Source of the DNA: Erythrobacter insulae
GTDB taxonomy: Bacteria; Pseudomonadota; Alphaproteobacteria; Sphingomonadales; Sphingomonadaceae
Direction of reading: 5' to 3'
Length of the DNA: 64,000 bases
Assembly (NCBI RefSeq): GCF_007004095.1
Contig: NZ_VHJK01000002.1
Location: 1 to 64,000 of the forward strand
Shown: piece by piece, positions 46,717-56,295 of the stretch
Position numbering within the stretch: position 1 is the first letter of the stretch
Layout of the letters: each line of letters starts with the position of its first letter
Program-made: the position numbers and the translations under genes
Notes under the pieces: generated by a model
Databases searched by the model: none
What the model was told of the DNA's origin: nothing
The model's input: only the letters and a program-made list of their open reading frames with translations

Positions 46717-47220
46717 TTAACGTTCGACGATCATTTGACGGCAGGCTTCGCTGTGAAATTCAGGTTTTCCCGGACCAAATGCCAAGGCCCAGAATTGCAT
46801 ACCGCCATCGGGGTGTTCGACGATCGCGTTAAGCGCGACCTGCGCTGGCGCAGGCAGATCACTCGCGATACTGGCTTTCAGAACGAGGCCGCTATCATTG
46901 TGTGAACATGCAATCGAAATCGCATCAACAGGCGCATCGCGCATGCCTTCGCGAAACGAATCGAAGTCATAACAGGCCCAGCGGCTTGACGGAGAGAGAT
47001 TGAATTCGCGGTAATAAGTGCCGCCAATCGGCTGCCAGAAAATCTCGAAACAGGTGGTCTTCCACAGATCATCCATGCGCGTCGCAGTGGTATGCTGTGG
47101 CAGGTTGATCCGGCCAATAGTCCCGTCGAGCCGGAATTCTGCATCACAGCCTGCATCAGTGGCGGTTACAGACGCTGTCACAGCGCGGATGGGCCCCAGA
47201 TCACAGGTCCGATGAAGCAT
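46717..47220 (-). CDS. DOMON-like domain protein, unknown function
   Basis: A protein of about 167 residues without signal peptide. It has the beta-rich DOMON-like pattern seen in sphingomonad proteins of this name: Asp-Asp-Leu-Trp-Lys-Thr-Thr-Cys-Phe-Glu-Ile-Phe in the middle, Tyr-Tyr-Arg-Glu-Phe-Asn-Leu-Ser-Pro-Ser, and Trp-Ala-Cys-Tyr-Asp-Phe. Heme or sugar binding is possible for this fold but is not shown here. I chose the ATG at 47220 because GAGAGG is at a better distance; ATG at 47232 would add four residues. Confidence 0.72.
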   Translation of the reverse strand: MLHRTCDLGPIRAVTASVTATDAGCDAEFRLDGTIGRINLPQHTTATRMDDLWKTTCFEIFWQPIGGTYYREFNLSPSSRWACYDFDSFREGMRDAPVDAISIACSHNDSGLVLKASIASDLPAPAQVALNAIVEHPDGGMQFWALAFGPGKPEFHSEACRQMIVER

Positions 47221-47308
47221 AAGAGGTTGCATCCTCTCTCTATTACCGACGCAGCAATGACGGGCAAGCACTTCCCCCGCCCCTCTGCCGCTGTTAAGCG
47301 CTGCGATT

Positions 47309-48541
47309 ATGAGCAAGAATTACGAATCCAATCTGCTGCGCCTGCTTGATGAGCGCGGATACATCCATCAGGTGACCGACGCGGGCGCGCTGGATCAGCT
47401 CGCGCTGAAAACCGTAGTTCCCGGCTATATCGGATTTGATGCGACCGCGCCGAGCCTGCACGTTGGCAGCCTGGTCCAGATCATGATGCTGCGCCGCCTG
47501 CAACAGGCCGGGCATAAACCGATTGTGGTTATGGGCGGTGGTACAACCAAAGTCGGCGATCCATCGGGCAAGGATGAAAGCCGTAAGATGCTGACCTCCG
47601 ATATGATCGACGACAATATCGCTTCGATCCGCACGGTGTTTGAAAAATTGCTGACATTCGGAGACGGACCAACGGATGCCGTTATGGTCAACAATGACGA
47701 GTGGCTATCACAGCTCGGCTATGTTGAATTGCTGCGCGATGTGGGTCCGCATTTTACGATCAATCGCATGCTCACATTCGATTCAGTGCGTTTGCGGCTG
47801 GACCGCGAGCAACCGCTGACTTTCCTCGAATTCAATTACATGATCCTGCAGGCTTACGACTTTCTCGAGCTTGCCCGCCGTTACGATTGCCAATTGCAGA
47901 TGGGCGGGTCCGATCAGTGGGGCAACATTGTGAACGGCATGGAATTGGGCCGGCGGATGGAGCAGCGCGAGCTGTACGGCCTGACTACGCCGCTGCTCAC
48001 CACGGCCGATGGCGCAAAGATGGGTAAGACTGCTGCTGGCGCAGTGTGGCTGAATGAAGAGCAATTGCCATCGTACGATTTCTGGCAATATTGGCGCAAT
48101 TGCGATGATCGCGATGTGGGTCGTTTCCTACGCTTGTTTACCGACCTACCGCTGGAAGAGATTGCCAAGTTGGAACAGCTCGAAGGGTCTGAGATCAATG
48201 AGGCCAAGATCGTGCTCGCTAATGCGGTGACGCAATTGGTTCGCGGTGAAGATGCGGCAAAGGCAGCCGAAGCGACCGCAACGGAGACATTTGCTGGCGG
48301 CGGTGCTGGCGAAGATTTGCCGACGCTCGCGGTGGGCGCTGAAGGTATGCGCGTCGGTGCGGTTTTGACCGAGCTGGGTTTTACGGCTTCCAATAAAGAG
48401 GCGAAACGCAAGCTGGCTGAAGGCGCGGTAAAGCTGAATGATGAAACGATCAGCGATCCCGGATTCCTGATTGTCCCCAAGAACGACGAAACGCTTAAGA
48501 TCAGCCTGGGTAAAAAGAAGCACGCGCTCATTACGCTATAA
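47309..48541 (+). CDS. tyrS: tyrosyl-tRNA synthetase
   Basis: A 410-residue class I synthetase that charges tRNA-Tyr. The HIGH-like motif reads His-Val-Gly-Ser, the KMSKS-like loop Lys-Met-Gly-Lys-Thr, and an S4 RNA-binding domain forms the C-terminus (about 340-405). Tyr-Asp-Phe-Leu-Glu-Leu and Gly-Gly-Ser-Asp-Gln-Trp-Gly-Asn are typical tyrosine-pocket residues. Length is normal. It diverges from the DOMON gene; no T-box leader is visible. Confidence 0.97.
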   Translation: MSKNYESNLLRLLDERGYIHQVTDAGALDQLALKTVVPGYIGFDATAPSLHVGSLVQIMMLRRLQQAGHKPIVVMGGGTTKVGDPSGKDESRKMLTSDMIDDNIASIRTVFEKLLTFGDGPTDAVMVNNDEWLSQLGYVELLRDVGPHFTINRMLTFDSVRLRLDREQPLTFLEFNYMILQAYDFLELARRYDCQLQMGGSDQWGNIVNGMELGRRMEQRELYGLTTPLLTTADGAKMGKTAAGAVWLNEEQLPSYDFWQYWRNCDDRDVGRFLRLFTDLPLEEIAKLEQLEGSEINEAKIVLANAVTQLVRGEDAAKAAEATATETFAGGGAGEDLPTLAVGAEGMRVGAVLTELGFTASNKEAKRKLAEGAVKLNDETISDPGFLIVPKNDETLKISLGKKKHALITL

Positions 48542-48642
48542 CTGCTACAGGCTTTCCAACTTTCTTTTACGCAGATTTACCAAATATCAGCCTTTGTCAT
48601 TCATCAGGAACGCTGTGGAATGCATTTGGAGGGTTTGGACCT

Positions 48643-48981
48643 GTGTCAGCCGGAGCAAATTTAAGCGTTACTGATCTGCGCCGGGCGGCGCGTCATCCGG
48701 TTGATTTCCCGGTAATCGTTGAGCATTTTCGGCACGGCGATATCAATCTTCATGTCAGCAATCTTTCCGCACACGGATTTATGGTTGACGATGCAAAGCA
48801 ATTGAACCGCGGCGACCGCGTGATTATTCGACTGCCGGTTGTCGGACGCATTGAGGCTTATACGATCTGGACCCGCGATAATCGCGCCGGCTTCCAATTT
48901 GAACGTATCATCCGGCTCGATGATTTTGTCGAAATCATCGATACAATCCAGCCCAATCCGCGCCTCCGCCGGAACCGTTAA
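48643..48981 (+). CDS. PilZ domain protein, c-di-GMP effector
   Basis: A 112-residue single PilZ domain. The c-di-GMP-binding motifs are intact: Arg-x-x-x-Arg at 13-17 (Arg-Arg-Ala-Ala-Arg) and Asn-x-Ser-x-x-Gly at 40-45 (Asn-Leu-Ser-Ala-His-Gly). It should therefore bind cyclic di-GMP and relay it to an unknown partner. The GTG start is well supported by GGAGGG about 9 bases upstream. Among the proteins in this window only the GGDEF/EAL protein could make or break its ligand. Confidence 0.88.
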   Translation: MSAGANLSVTDLRRAARHPVDFPVIVEHFRHGDINLHVSNLSAHGFMVDDAKQLNRGDRVIIRLPVVGRIEAYTIWTRDNRAGFQFERIIRLDDFVEIIDTIQPNPRLRRNR

Positions 48982-49053
48982 ACACCAAATTTCTCTTACA
49001 CGATAAGCCCCGGCTGACTTGGCAGAGCGCGTACCGCCTGCCATGGCGTTTTG

Positions 49054-50364
49054 GTGACTGACACCGACACCGCCCCTTCCATGCACCCTTTCCGCGTCCA
49101 TAATTTCCGCGCATACTGGCTTAGCCGGTTTGCGATGACATTGGCGCAATACGCCATGCTGCTGATCATCGGCTGGCAGACCTATAATATCGCGCGCGAT
49201 AGCGGCATGAACATTGCCGAGGCATCGGGACAACTTGCGCTGATCGGTCTGCTGCAATTTTTGCCGCTGTTTATCCTCACACCGTTTTCAGGGCTGGCCG
49301 CTGACCGGTTCGATCGGCGATCGCTTGGGCGCCTGACAGTGCTCTTGCAGCTGCTCTGTGCAGCGGCCTTGGCGTGGACAACATGGAACGGCGACATTTC
49401 GCTGCCAATTTTGTTCGCCGTAGCAATCGTGCTTGGGATAGCGCGCGGTTTTGCAGGACCGGCATTATCGGCCCTCGCCCCGAACCTTGTGCCCAAGCCG
49501 ATTTTGCCGACAGCAATCGCGCTATCATCCATTGCCTGGCAAGTGGGCATGATCGGCGGACCGGCGCTGGGCGGATACCTCTATTCAATTGGTCCCGCCC
49601 TGCCCTACACCGTTGCCGCAGGCTTGTTTGCGGTTTCGATGATTGCGCTCACCCTGATTGGCAAAGTGCCGCAACCGGCGGTCCGCAAAGACCAGCGTCC
49701 GATTGGCGCAATCGTCGACGGTTTGCAGTATGTCGTCCAAAACAAAATGGTCCTTGGTGCGATCACGCTCGATCTGTTTGCGGTGTTTCTGGCGGGTGCA
49801 ACCGCTCTGTTTCCCGTCTACGCCCGCGATATCCTGCAGGTCGGCGAAACGGGCTTGAGCCAGCTTGCAATGGCGCCCGCTATCGGAGCGGCGCTTACCG
49901 CGTTGTTCTTTTCATTCCGGCCAATCGCAACCAATGTCGGTCCCAAAATGCTTTGGGCCGTCGCCATTTTCGGCGTTGCAACGATAGCCTTCGGCCTTTC
50001 GACATCCATGCCGCTTAGCCTCGCAATGCTGTTTATCGTGGGCGCAGCAGATATGTTCAGCGTCTATATCCGGCAGTCCCTGATCCAGCTGCATACGCCC
50101 GATGACAAGCGCGGGCGCGTGTCATCGGTCAGCTTGCTAACCATTAGCGCATCAAATGAAGGCGGTGATTTTTTCTCAGGCACACTCGCGTTTCTTATCG
50201 GCCCGGTTGCCGCAGTCGTAGCCGGCGGGATCGGCGCGATTGTAACGGTTGCGATGTGGAGCCGCGTATTTCCCGTATTGCGGACGACAAAGACCTTCGA
50301 TCCGCCTGACAATTTGCTAGAACACCCTCAGACACCAGAAAAACAGAACCCTCAGGAGGCCTGA
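49054..50364 (+). CDS. MFS transporter of the MFS_3/EntS-like type
   Basis: A 436-residue, 12-helix transporter with a Leu-Ala-Ala-Asp-Arg-Phe-Asp-Arg-Arg loop between helices 2 and 3. It fits the MFS_3 (EntS-like exporter) group, which includes siderophore and drug exporters. The start is GTG, with a TTG one codon before; an ATG at 49081 is possible. It ends one base before cysK begins, so the two are co-transcribed, but no shared function is evident. Substrate unknown. Confidence 0.85.
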   Translation: MTDTDTAPSMHPFRVHNFRAYWLSRFAMTLAQYAMLLIIGWQTYNIARDSGMNIAEASGQLALIGLLQFLPLFILTPFSGLAADRFDRRSLGRLTVLLQLLCAAALAWTTWNGDISLPILFAVAIVLGIARGFAGPALSALAPNLVPKPILPTAIALSSIAWQVGMIGGPALGGYLYSIGPALPYTVAAGLFAVSMIALTLIGKVPQPAVRKDQRPIGAIVDGLQYVVQNKMVLGAITLDLFAVFLAGATALFPVYARDILQVGETGLSQLAMAPAIGAALTALFFSFRPIATNVGPKMLWAVAIFGVATIAFGLSTSMPLSLAMLFIVGAADMFSVYIRQSLIQLHTPDDKRGRVSSVSLLTISASNEGGDFFSGTLAFLIGPVAAVVAGGIGAIVTVAMWSRVFPVLRTTKTFDPPDNLLEHPQTPEKQNPQEA

Positions 50365-50365
50365 T

Positions 50366-51286
50366 ATGAAAGCCCAAAGCATTCTCGAAACCATTGGCAA
50401 CACCCCGCATGTTCGCCTGTCGCGCCTGTTTCCCGATCACGAAGTCTGGCTAAAGTCCGAACGCTCGAACCCGGGCGGCTCAATCAAAGATCGCATTGCG
50501 CTCGCTATGGTCGAGGATGCAGAGGCCTCCGGCAAACTGAAAGCCGGCGGAACAATCGTTGAACCGACCAGCGGTAATACCGGTATTGGCCTTGCCATGG
50601 TTGCCGCGGTCAAGGGGTATAAACTGGTGCTGGTCATGCCCGAAAGCATGTCGATTGAGCGCCGCCGTTTGATGCTGGCCTATGGCGCGACCTTTGATCT
50701 CACGCCGAAAGAAAAAGGCATGAAAGGCGCGATCGAACGCGCAACAGAAATCGTCGAAAGCACAGATGGCGCATGGATGCCGAGCCAGTTTGAAAACCCG
50801 GCAAACGTCAACATCCATACGCGCACCACCGCTGTCGAAATCCTCGCTGATTTTGCAGATACACCGATCGACGTGATGATCACGGGCGTCGGCACCGGAG
50901 GGCACCTGACAGGATGCGCCGAAGAACTGAAAAAGCATTGGAGCGGCTTTAAAGCCTATGCGGTTGAGCCCGAGGCTTCACCGGTAATCAATGGCGGTTC
51001 ACCCGGCCCGCACCCGATTCAGGGTATCGGCGCAGGGTTCATTCCTGACAATCTGCACACCGATGCAATCGACGGAGCGGTAACTGTTGCCGCCGAAGAC
51101 GCCAAGGAAATGGCCCGCCGCGCTGCGCGTGAAGAAGGTATGCTGATCGGAATTTCATCCGGGGCAACATTGGCGGCAATTGCGAAGAAATTGCCGGATC
51201 TGGCCGCTGGAAGCCGTGTTCTCGGTTTCAATTATGATACGGGTGAGCGGTACCTTTCAGTCCCCGATTTCTTGCCTGTCGAGTAA
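50366..51286 (+). CDS. cysK: cysteine synthase A (O-acetylserine sulfhydrylase)
   Basis: A 306-residue PLP enzyme that makes cysteine from O-acetylserine and sulfide. PLP lysine is Lys41 in Gly-Gly-Ser-Ile-Lys-Asp-Arg; the substrate loop [10 protein letters not shown] and the glycine-rich phosphate loop Gly-Val-Gly-Thr-Gly-Gly-His are intact. An excellent ribosome site (CAGGAGG) overlaps the end of the MFS gene. The last residues Phe-Leu-Pro-Val-Glu end without a C-terminal extension. Confidence 0.95.
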   Translation: MKAQSILETIGNTPHVRLSRLFPDHEVWLKSERSNPGGSIKDRIALAMVEDAEASGKLKAGGTIVEPTSGNTGIGLAMVAAVKGYKLVLVMPESMSIERRRLMLAYGATFDLTPKEKGMKGAIERATEIVESTDGAWMPSQFENPANVNIHTRTTAVEILADFADTPIDVMITGVGTGGHLTGCAEELKKHWSGFKAYAVEPEASPVINGGSPGPHPIQGIGAGFIPDNLHTDAIDGAVTVAAEDAKEMARRAAREEGMLIGISSGATLAAIAKKLPDLAAGSRVLGFNYDTGERYLSVPDFLPVE

Positions 51287-51433
51287 TTTTTGATACAACT
51301 TGCTGAATAACGGTCGCAACTCTCCGGCGGTGGATACACCCCGGCAGAGCGGTACCGGATACGACCGACATCGCTTTGCTTTGCGTATGTATCGCCATTT
51401 TACTTGCGCTTCGAAAGGGGCAGAGGAGGCGAT

Positions 51434-52210
51434 ATGGGACTGTCCAACACGCTCGGATTGTTATCAAACGATCCGGGCCGACCGCTGCATTACCGTTTTT
51501 TCAAACGCCAACGGCACCGCGTGAATGATCAGATTGCCAAAAGCTCTCTGATCTCAAACGAGGCTGTTTTCGCGCCAGAGACATTTGAATGGCCGCAAAA
51601 AGTCGCCAACCATTGGCAGGCGATCCGCGACGAAGCGCAAGCGATCTATCGGCACCGCGATGCCATCCCGCCTTTGCGAGAGATTTCGCCGGATCATCGC
51701 GGGATCGTAAAGGACAATGCGTGGCGCAGCTTTTTTCTGATCGGTTATGGTCACCGGCAGGAACAAAATATCGCTCGCGCGCCGCGTACAGCAGAGTTGG
51801 TTAGCCAAATTCCGGGACTAAACTCGGCGTTCTTTTCCATCCTTGCACCGGGCTCCGAAATCACACCGCATAGGGGCGTGACAAAAGCATTCATCACCGC
51901 GCATCTGGGATTGGTCGTACCGATACGGCGCGAGAAATGCTGGATGCGCGTTGGCGATCATCGTCTGAACTGGGCCAATGGCGAATGGACCATCTTTGAC
52001 GATACTTACGAACACGAAGTCAAAAACGAGACTGACGAAACGCGGATTATCCTGCTGTGTCAGGTTGAACGCCCACTGCGCGCACCGGGTTCATGGCTTG
52101 CAGCTGGATTAATGGGCTATGTCCGGCGCAGCCATTTTGTCCGCGAAGCAAAAGACAATCTCACTGATTGGGAAACCGCTTATGCAAAAGCGGAACGCGA
52201 GATCGCCTAA
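51434..52210 (+). CDS. aspartyl/asparaginyl beta-hydroxylase family protein
   Basis: A 258-residue Fe(II)/2-oxoglutarate dioxygenase-like protein of the AspH family. The iron-ligand histidines are visible in Thr-Pro-His-Arg-Gly and Tyr-Glu-His-Glu-Val; Trp-Thr-Ile-Phe-Asp-Asp-Thr lies just before the second. The bacterial family includes the lipid A hydroxylase LpxO, so a lipid or protein substrate is possible. The start at Met-Gly-Leu-Ser has an AGGAGG 5 bases upstream. The long gap from cysK (147 bases) suggests its own promoter. A terminator lies just past its end. Confidence 0.87.
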   Translation: MGLSNTLGLLSNDPGRPLHYRFFKRQRHRVNDQIAKSSLISNEAVFAPETFEWPQKVANHWQAIRDEAQAIYRHRDAIPPLREISPDHRGIVKDNAWRSFFLIGYGHRQEQNIARAPRTAELVSQIPGLNSAFFSILAPGSEITPHRGVTKAFITAHLGLVVPIRREKCWMRVGDHRLNWANGEWTIFDDTYEHEVKNETDETRIILLCQVERPLRAPGSWLAAGLMGYVRRSHFVREAKDNLTDWETAYAKAEREIA

Positions 52211-52238
52211 ACCATCGCGGCGGCGAATGAGGCAAAAG

Positions 52239-52271
52239 AAAAGCCCGGACAGGCGAACCGTCCGGGCTTTT
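52239..52271. terminator. bidirectional intrinsic terminator
   Basis: AAAAGCCCGGAC (52239-52250) and GTCCGGGCTTTT (52260-52271) pair perfectly over 12 bases with a 9-base loop. The flanking A and T tracts make it work in both directions, serving both the hydroxylase gene (left) and the acyl-CoA dehydrogenase gene (right). Confidence 0.9.
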
Positions 52272-52298
52272 CCGATCTTTTTAATGAAAGCTTATGGC

Positions 52299-54104
52299 TT
52301 AGGCAGCTGTGGCAAATGCCTCTTCCGTCAACGCCATCATGTTGTCGCTACCCGCTTCAAGCTTACGGCGCAGCGCGCCCGCATCCGGCAGGAAACGCTC
52401 GGCGTAATAGGCCGCCGAGGTCAATTTCGCTTCATAAAACGCGGCATCTTGGGTTCCAGCAGCCAGCGTTTCTTTGGCCACTTTGGCCATTTTCAACCAG
52501 AAAAATCCAAGCGTGACGATGCCCATAATGTGCATGTAGTGATGCGCACCAGCGCCAAGGTGGTTCGGATTGGCCATGGCGTTTTGCATGAACCACATCG
52601 TTGCGGTCTTCTGCTCACCAAGCGCCTTTTCCAGCTTCTCGGCCATGTCTTTCAGGCCTTCATCTGCTTTTGCAATCGCGATTTCATCGTCGATCATTTT
52701 GAAGAAAGCCTGAACCGCTCGGCCGCCCTTGCTGGCGAGTTTCCGGCCGCAAAGATCCATCGCTTGTACACCGTTGGTGCCTTCGTAGATCATGGCGATC
52801 CGGCTATCGCGCACAAACTGTTCCATGCCCCATTCTCTGACGTAGCCGTGGCCGCCATAAACCTGCTGCATGTTGTTGGCGATGTCATAGCCTTTGTCGG
52901 TGCCGTAACCTTTGATCACCGGCGTAATCAGACCGATCAGATCATCAGCAAGCTGGCGTTCTTCTTCGGTCTGGGCCTTGTGCGTCAGATCAACCTGAAG
53001 CGCACCCCAAAGGCACAGCGCACGCATACCTTCGTTAAAGACCTTGGCGTCCATCAACATACGGCGAACATCAGGATGAACAAAGATCGGATCGGCTTTG
53101 GCTTCGGTGTCTGCTGGACCGGTCAAAGCGCGGCCCTGACGACGATCAAGCGCGTATGTTACGGCGTTTTGGTATGATACCTCTGCCTGAGCGAGGCCTT
53201 GGAGGCCCACGCCGAGACGCGCCGCGTTCATCATTACGAACATTGCAGCCAGGCCTTTATTCTCTTCACCAACCATGAAACCGGTGGCTTCATCGTAATT
53301 AAGAACACAAGTCGCGTTGCCGTGGATGCCCATCTTCTTCTCAATGGATCCACATGAAACGCCGTTACGCTCACCCGGCTCGCCATTCTCGTCAAGAATG
53401 TATTTCGGCACGATAAACAGCGAAATACCTTTGGAGCTATCTGGCGCGCCTGGCGTCTTTGCCAGGACGAGGTGAATGATATTGTTGGTCAGATCATGCT
53501 CACCGGCGGAAATGAAAATCTTGGTGCCGGTGATCTTGTAAGACCCATCGCCATTCGGCTCTGCTTTCGTGCGGATCATACCAAGATCGGTGCCGCAATG
53601 CGGCTCGGTCAGGTTCATCGTGCCTGACCACTCACCCGAAATCATCTTGGGCAGATAGGTTTCTTTCTGCTCTTGCGAGCCCGCTGCTTCGATTGCCGCA
53701 GATGCGCCATTGGTCAGGCCGGGATACATGCCGAACGCCTGGTTGGCAGTCGCGGTGAATTCTTCAACCACAAAGCCAAGGACATGCGGCAGACCCTGAC
53801 CACCGAATTCTTCCGGCTTAGCCAGAGTGCCCCAACCGCTTTCAACATAGGCGGCATAGGCTTCTTTAAAGCCGTCTGGCGTGGTGACAGAACCGTCTTC
53901 GTGGCGCGTGCATCCCTGCTCGTCGCCAATCTGGTTGATCGGGGCAAGAACTTCTGAGCAAAACTTGCCTGCTTCGTTCACAACGGTTTCAATCATGTCA
54001 GGCGTGGCGTTTTCAAAACCGGGCAGATTGCCGTAGCTGGAGAGATCCAGCATTTCGTTGACGATGAAACGCGTGTCGCGAGTAGGAGCGGTATAGGTTG
54101 GCAT
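52299..54104 (-). CDS. acyl-CoA dehydrogenase with extended C-terminus
   Basis: A 601-residue flavoenzyme for the alpha,beta-oxidation step of acyl-CoA degradation. Characteristic stretches are Leu-Thr-Glu-Pro-His-Cys-Gly-Thr-Asp (FAD/substrate region) and Tyr-Gly-Gly-His-Gly-Tyr, and the catalytic Glu lies in Ile-Tyr-Glu-Gly-Thr-Asn-Gly. The last 120 residues or so are the extra C-terminal domain of this long subfamily, seen in many alphaproteobacteria. It follows the MerR regulator gene on the same strand, so it is probably its target. AGGGGA precedes the ATG; a GTG sits one codon earlier. Confidence 0.93.
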   Translation of the reverse strand: MPTYTAPTRDTRFIVNEMLDLSSYGNLPGFENATPDMIETVVNEAGKFCSEVLAPINQIGDEQGCTRHEDGSVTTPDGFKEAYAAYVESGWGTLAKPEEFGGQGLPHVLGFVVEEFTATANQAFGMYPGLTNGASAAIEAAGSQEQKETYLPKMISGEWSGTMNLTEPHCGTDLGMIRTKAEPNGDGSYKITGTKIFISAGEHDLTNNIIHLVLAKTPGAPDSSKGISLFIVPKYILDENGEPGERNGVSCGSIEKKMGIHGNATCVLNYDEATGFMVGEENKGLAAMFVMMNAARLGVGLQGLAQAEVSYQNAVTYALDRRQGRALTGPADTEAKADPIFVHPDVRRMLMDAKVFNEGMRALCLWGALQVDLTHKAQTEEERQLADDLIGLITPVIKGYGTDKGYDIANNMQQVYGGHGYVREWGMEQFVRDSRIAMIYEGTNGVQAMDLCGRKLASKGGRAVQAFFKMIDDEIAIAKADEGLKDMAEKLEKALGEQKTATMWFMQNAMANPNHLGAGAHHYMHIMGIVTLGFFWLKMAKVAKETLAAGTQDAAFYEAKLTSAAYYAERFLPDAGALRRKLEAGSDNMMALTEEAFATAA

Positions 54105-54155
54105 CACTAGATCCCCTTGGTGTGCAAAATTAAAAACTAAAGCTGGTTTGGCTGT

Positions 54156-54632
54156 TTAGCCGAGGTCAAGCTCTTGGATATCGGCAACAAAATCGGTCAA
54201 TTCTTTAATCGATGAATCAATATCGGCGCGCTGCGCCTTAAGTTTCGCGATGTGATCCTTACACTTTTCGACAGTGACACGGCGTTGCTCTACCCGGCCA
54301 TCGTCAAGATCGTACAGATCGATCATCTCGCGGATTTCGGTAAGGCTGAAACCCACATTCTTGGCCCGCATAATCCATGCCAGACGCGCCCGATCACGCT
54401 TTGAATAGACGCGGGTTAAACCCACGCGCGCCGGACTGATCAGCCCTTCGTCCTCATAAAACCGCAACGCACGCGCAGTGCAGCCGAATTCGGAGGTAAG
54501 GTCGGAAATGGAAAACTGCTCGCGGCTCAATTTGTCGGGCCGATCAAGATGCGCGCCTTTACGGCGCTGCTCTGTTCCAGCGGTTTTCTCAGCGGTTTGG
54601 TGTGCGGGTGCTGTAGCCATATCCAATGACAT
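54156..54632 (-). CDS. MerR family regulator of acyl-CoA degradation (LiuR-like)
   Basis: A 158-residue one-component regulator. The winged HTH (Phe-Ser-Ile-Ser-Asp-Leu-Thr-Ser-Glu-Phe-Gly-Cys-Thr-Ala-Arg-Ala) is typical of MerR, with a long C-terminal coiled coil and no metal-binding cysteines. The acyl-CoA dehydrogenase directly downstream is the expected target, as for the LiuR regulators of leucine and other branched-chain degradation. An operator-like TTTACGTGAACGTCAA sits just upstream. A second ATG four codons in is possible. Confidence 0.87.
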   Translation of the reverse strand: MSLDMATAPAHQTAEKTAGTEQRRKGAHLDRPDKLSREQFSISDLTSEFGCTARALRFYEDEGLISPARVGLTRVYSKRDRARLAWIMRAKNVGFSLTEIREMIDLYDLDDGRVEQRRVTVEKCKDHIAKLKAQRADIDSSIKELTDFVADIQELDLG

Positions 54633-54640
54633 ACCTTCCC

Positions 54641-54656
54641 TTTACGTGAACGTCAA
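54641..54656. promoter_or_regulatory. LiuR-like MerR operator
   Basis: TTTACGTGAACGTCAA lies 8 bases upstream of the merR start and matches, with small changes, the TTTACGTAAACGTAAA-type box described for LiuR-family MerR regulators. The half-sites are imperfect inverted repeats (6 of 8 bases). It would let the regulator control itself and the acyl-CoA dehydrogenase gene behind it. Confidence 0.6.
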
Positions 54657-54665
54657 GTCCTGACC

Positions 54666-55064
54666 TTAACGGGAGATGCGCGATAGCGCAGCGCCATCTG
54701 GTGCCTGCATATCCAAACGCCTGTAAAAACATGACGTCTCACCGGTGTGGCACGTCGGCCCCGCCGGCTTAGCCAGAATAACAAGCGCGTCCTGATCGCA
54801 ATCAACGCGAATTTCCTCAACCACCAAGAAATTGCCTGACGTCTCACCCTTCAACCAAAGCTGCCCTCTTGATCGAGACCAAAAATGCACATTTCCGGTC
54901 GCGCGCGTTTTCGCCAGCGCCTCTTCATTCATGAAGGCAACCACCAGAACTTCGGAACTTTGCGCATCAACAACAACGGCGGTTATCAGTCCACGATCAT
55001 CGAATTTCGGCGCAAAGCGCGCTCCCGATTCTCGTTCCTCTTTTGTGATTGCTTGTTCGTTCAC
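54666..55064 (-). CDS. hisI: phosphoribosyl-AMP cyclohydrolase
   Basis: A 132-residue enzyme of histidine synthesis that opens the ring of PR-AMP. The metal-binding stretch Val-Asp-Cys-Asp-Gln-Asp-Ala and the zinc cysteines in Gly-Pro-Thr-Cys-His-Thr-Gly-Glu-Thr-Ser-Cys-Phe are intact. It is the stand-alone form, without HisE fusion. I place the start at GTG 55064, with GGGAG 10 bases upstream; a 20-codon in-frame extension to 55124 is unlikely. The other his genes are not in this window. Confidence 0.9.
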   Translation of the reverse strand: MNEQAITKEERESGARFAPKFDDRGLITAVVVDAQSSEVLVVAFMNEEALAKTRATGNVHFWSRSRGQLWLKGETSGNFLVVEEIRVDCDQDALVILAKPAGPTCHTGETSCFYRRLDMQAPDGAALSRISR

Positions 55065-55408
55065 GGCTAACTCGCTCCCTGATTGCCAGTCAGATATAGG
55101 TTTAAGCGATGAACGGGTCACCACCTACGATAATTTGTTGCAGGATAACCACATATTTGTCCCAAAATGGAATGTGGAAGATGTTTCATCTTTTCGATCG
55201 GGGCGTGAGATGGAAGAACCTTCGTATGAGCGCTCAAACGCTCTCCACCAGACAGCGGCCTTAACGGCCAAAGTTCTGGGGGTGCCGGATTGCATACCAA
55301 CCGCGGGGTGTTGGGCCGATCCGGTCGAACGATGAGGGATACGGATCCTGATGGCGAAGTTAGGGGGTCGCCATCTGAGCTCTTTAAGAGCGGTTCCAAA
55401 CCATTTCG
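55065..55408. other. intergenic gap without recognised gene
   Basis: 344 bases between hisI and comF, both on the minus strand. It contains the hisI promoter region and several short reading frames on both strands, none with a recognisable motif or convincing ribosome site. I see no tRNA or known small RNA fold. Confidence 0.5.
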
Positions 55409-56239
55409 TCACGTGGCGCCCGGGGTCTTAACGACCTCGGGCGTTATGGTTTCCGGCACATTTTTGCTAACGAGTTTGGCTTTCGAACGTTCACTGACAC
55501 CATCAACAACACGCGCAAAGCATGCGATACTAACGCTGCGAGCGCCGCGATTTAGCAAAACATCGACACAGGCATTGCTGGTCGCCCCGCTCGTTAGGAC
55601 ATCGTCCACCAAGATCACGTCGCGTCCGGCCAGACGATTTGTTCGAGAACGGTTGAAAGTGATCGCTCCGCGCAGCGCGTTCTCCCGTTCCTTTTGGCCC
55701 AGCCCGCCTAAGCTTGGCGTCCGTTTTCGCCGGATAAGCGCATCGACCAGAACATCTCCCTTTCCCAACTTTGCCAGCTCCTGCGCCAAAAGCGCAGCCT
55801 GATTAAAGCCGCGGTGCCACAGTCGCCACCGATGCAGTGGCACCGGAATCAATAGCGGCGCAGATGCAATGTCCGTGGTTAGCCGAGCTGCAATTAATCG
55901 GGCCAACAACGGCGCCAGTGCGATCTTTCGCCCATGCTTGAACGACAAAATCAGCTTCCTTGAAGCATCAGAGTACAGTGTCGCAGCATATATGCCTGAA
56001 TGGCTTGGCGGGTCGATCTTGCAGGCATAGCAATGCGATTGGGTCTCCACGTTGCCTGATCCCAACGGGCGATTGCAGCTGGCGCAAGCGGGCTCTCCCG
56101 GCACTTCCAAATCGCTCCAACATTCAACACACAAGCCGCCCTGATCGGCAACAGCATCGCCGCAAAGCGGGCAGCGCGGCGGATATAAAAGGTCTACGAC
56201 CGGCCTCAATCCTTCTGCGATGTGCGATCCTAAACCCAT
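55409..56239 (-). CDS. comF: ComF family phosphoribosyltransferase-like protein
   Basis: A 276-residue double-zinc-ribbon protein. Cysteine pairs near the N-terminus (Cys-Pro-Leu-Cys, Cys-Val-Glu-Cys, Cys-Ala-Ser-Cys, Cys-Tyr-Ala-Cys) form two zinc sites. The phosphoribosyltransferase motif is Val-Ile-Leu-Val-Asp-Asp-Val-Leu-Thr-Ser-Gly-Ala-Thr. ComF in competent bacteria helps natural transformation; in others it is of uncertain role. The start Met-Gly-Leu-Gly is chosen over one 23 codons upstream. It diverges from the methyltransferase gene. Confidence 0.9.
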   Translation of the reverse strand: MGLGSHIAEGLRPVVDLLYPPRCPLCGDAVADQGGLCVECWSDLEVPGEPACASCNRPLGSGNVETQSHCYACKIDPPSHSGIYAATLYSDASRKLILSFKHGRKIALAPLLARLIAARLTTDIASAPLLIPVPLHRWRLWHRGFNQAALLAQELAKLGKGDVLVDALIRRKRTPSLGGLGQKERENALRGAITFNRSRTNRLAGRDVILVDDVLTSGATSNACVDVLLNRGARSVSIACFARVVDGVSERSKAKLVSKNVPETITPEVVKTPGAT

Positions 56240-56295
56240 GGCGATCTGTCTCGCATGGCTTGCACTGGGCTGGCAAGCGCGGCAGGGAGCCCGCA

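Noticed and set aside
55118..55399. 93-residue minus-strand open frame in the hisI-comF gap
   Set aside because: No recognised motif or good ribosome site; composition is not convincing.
55388..55402. tRNA-like T-loop sequence (GGTTCCAAACC)
   Set aside because: No acceptor, D-arm or anticodon stem can be drawn around it.
55419..55441. 9-base hairpin (CCCGGGGTC/GACCTCGGG)
   Set aside because: It lies within the last codons of comF and has no T run in the right place, so it is not a terminator.
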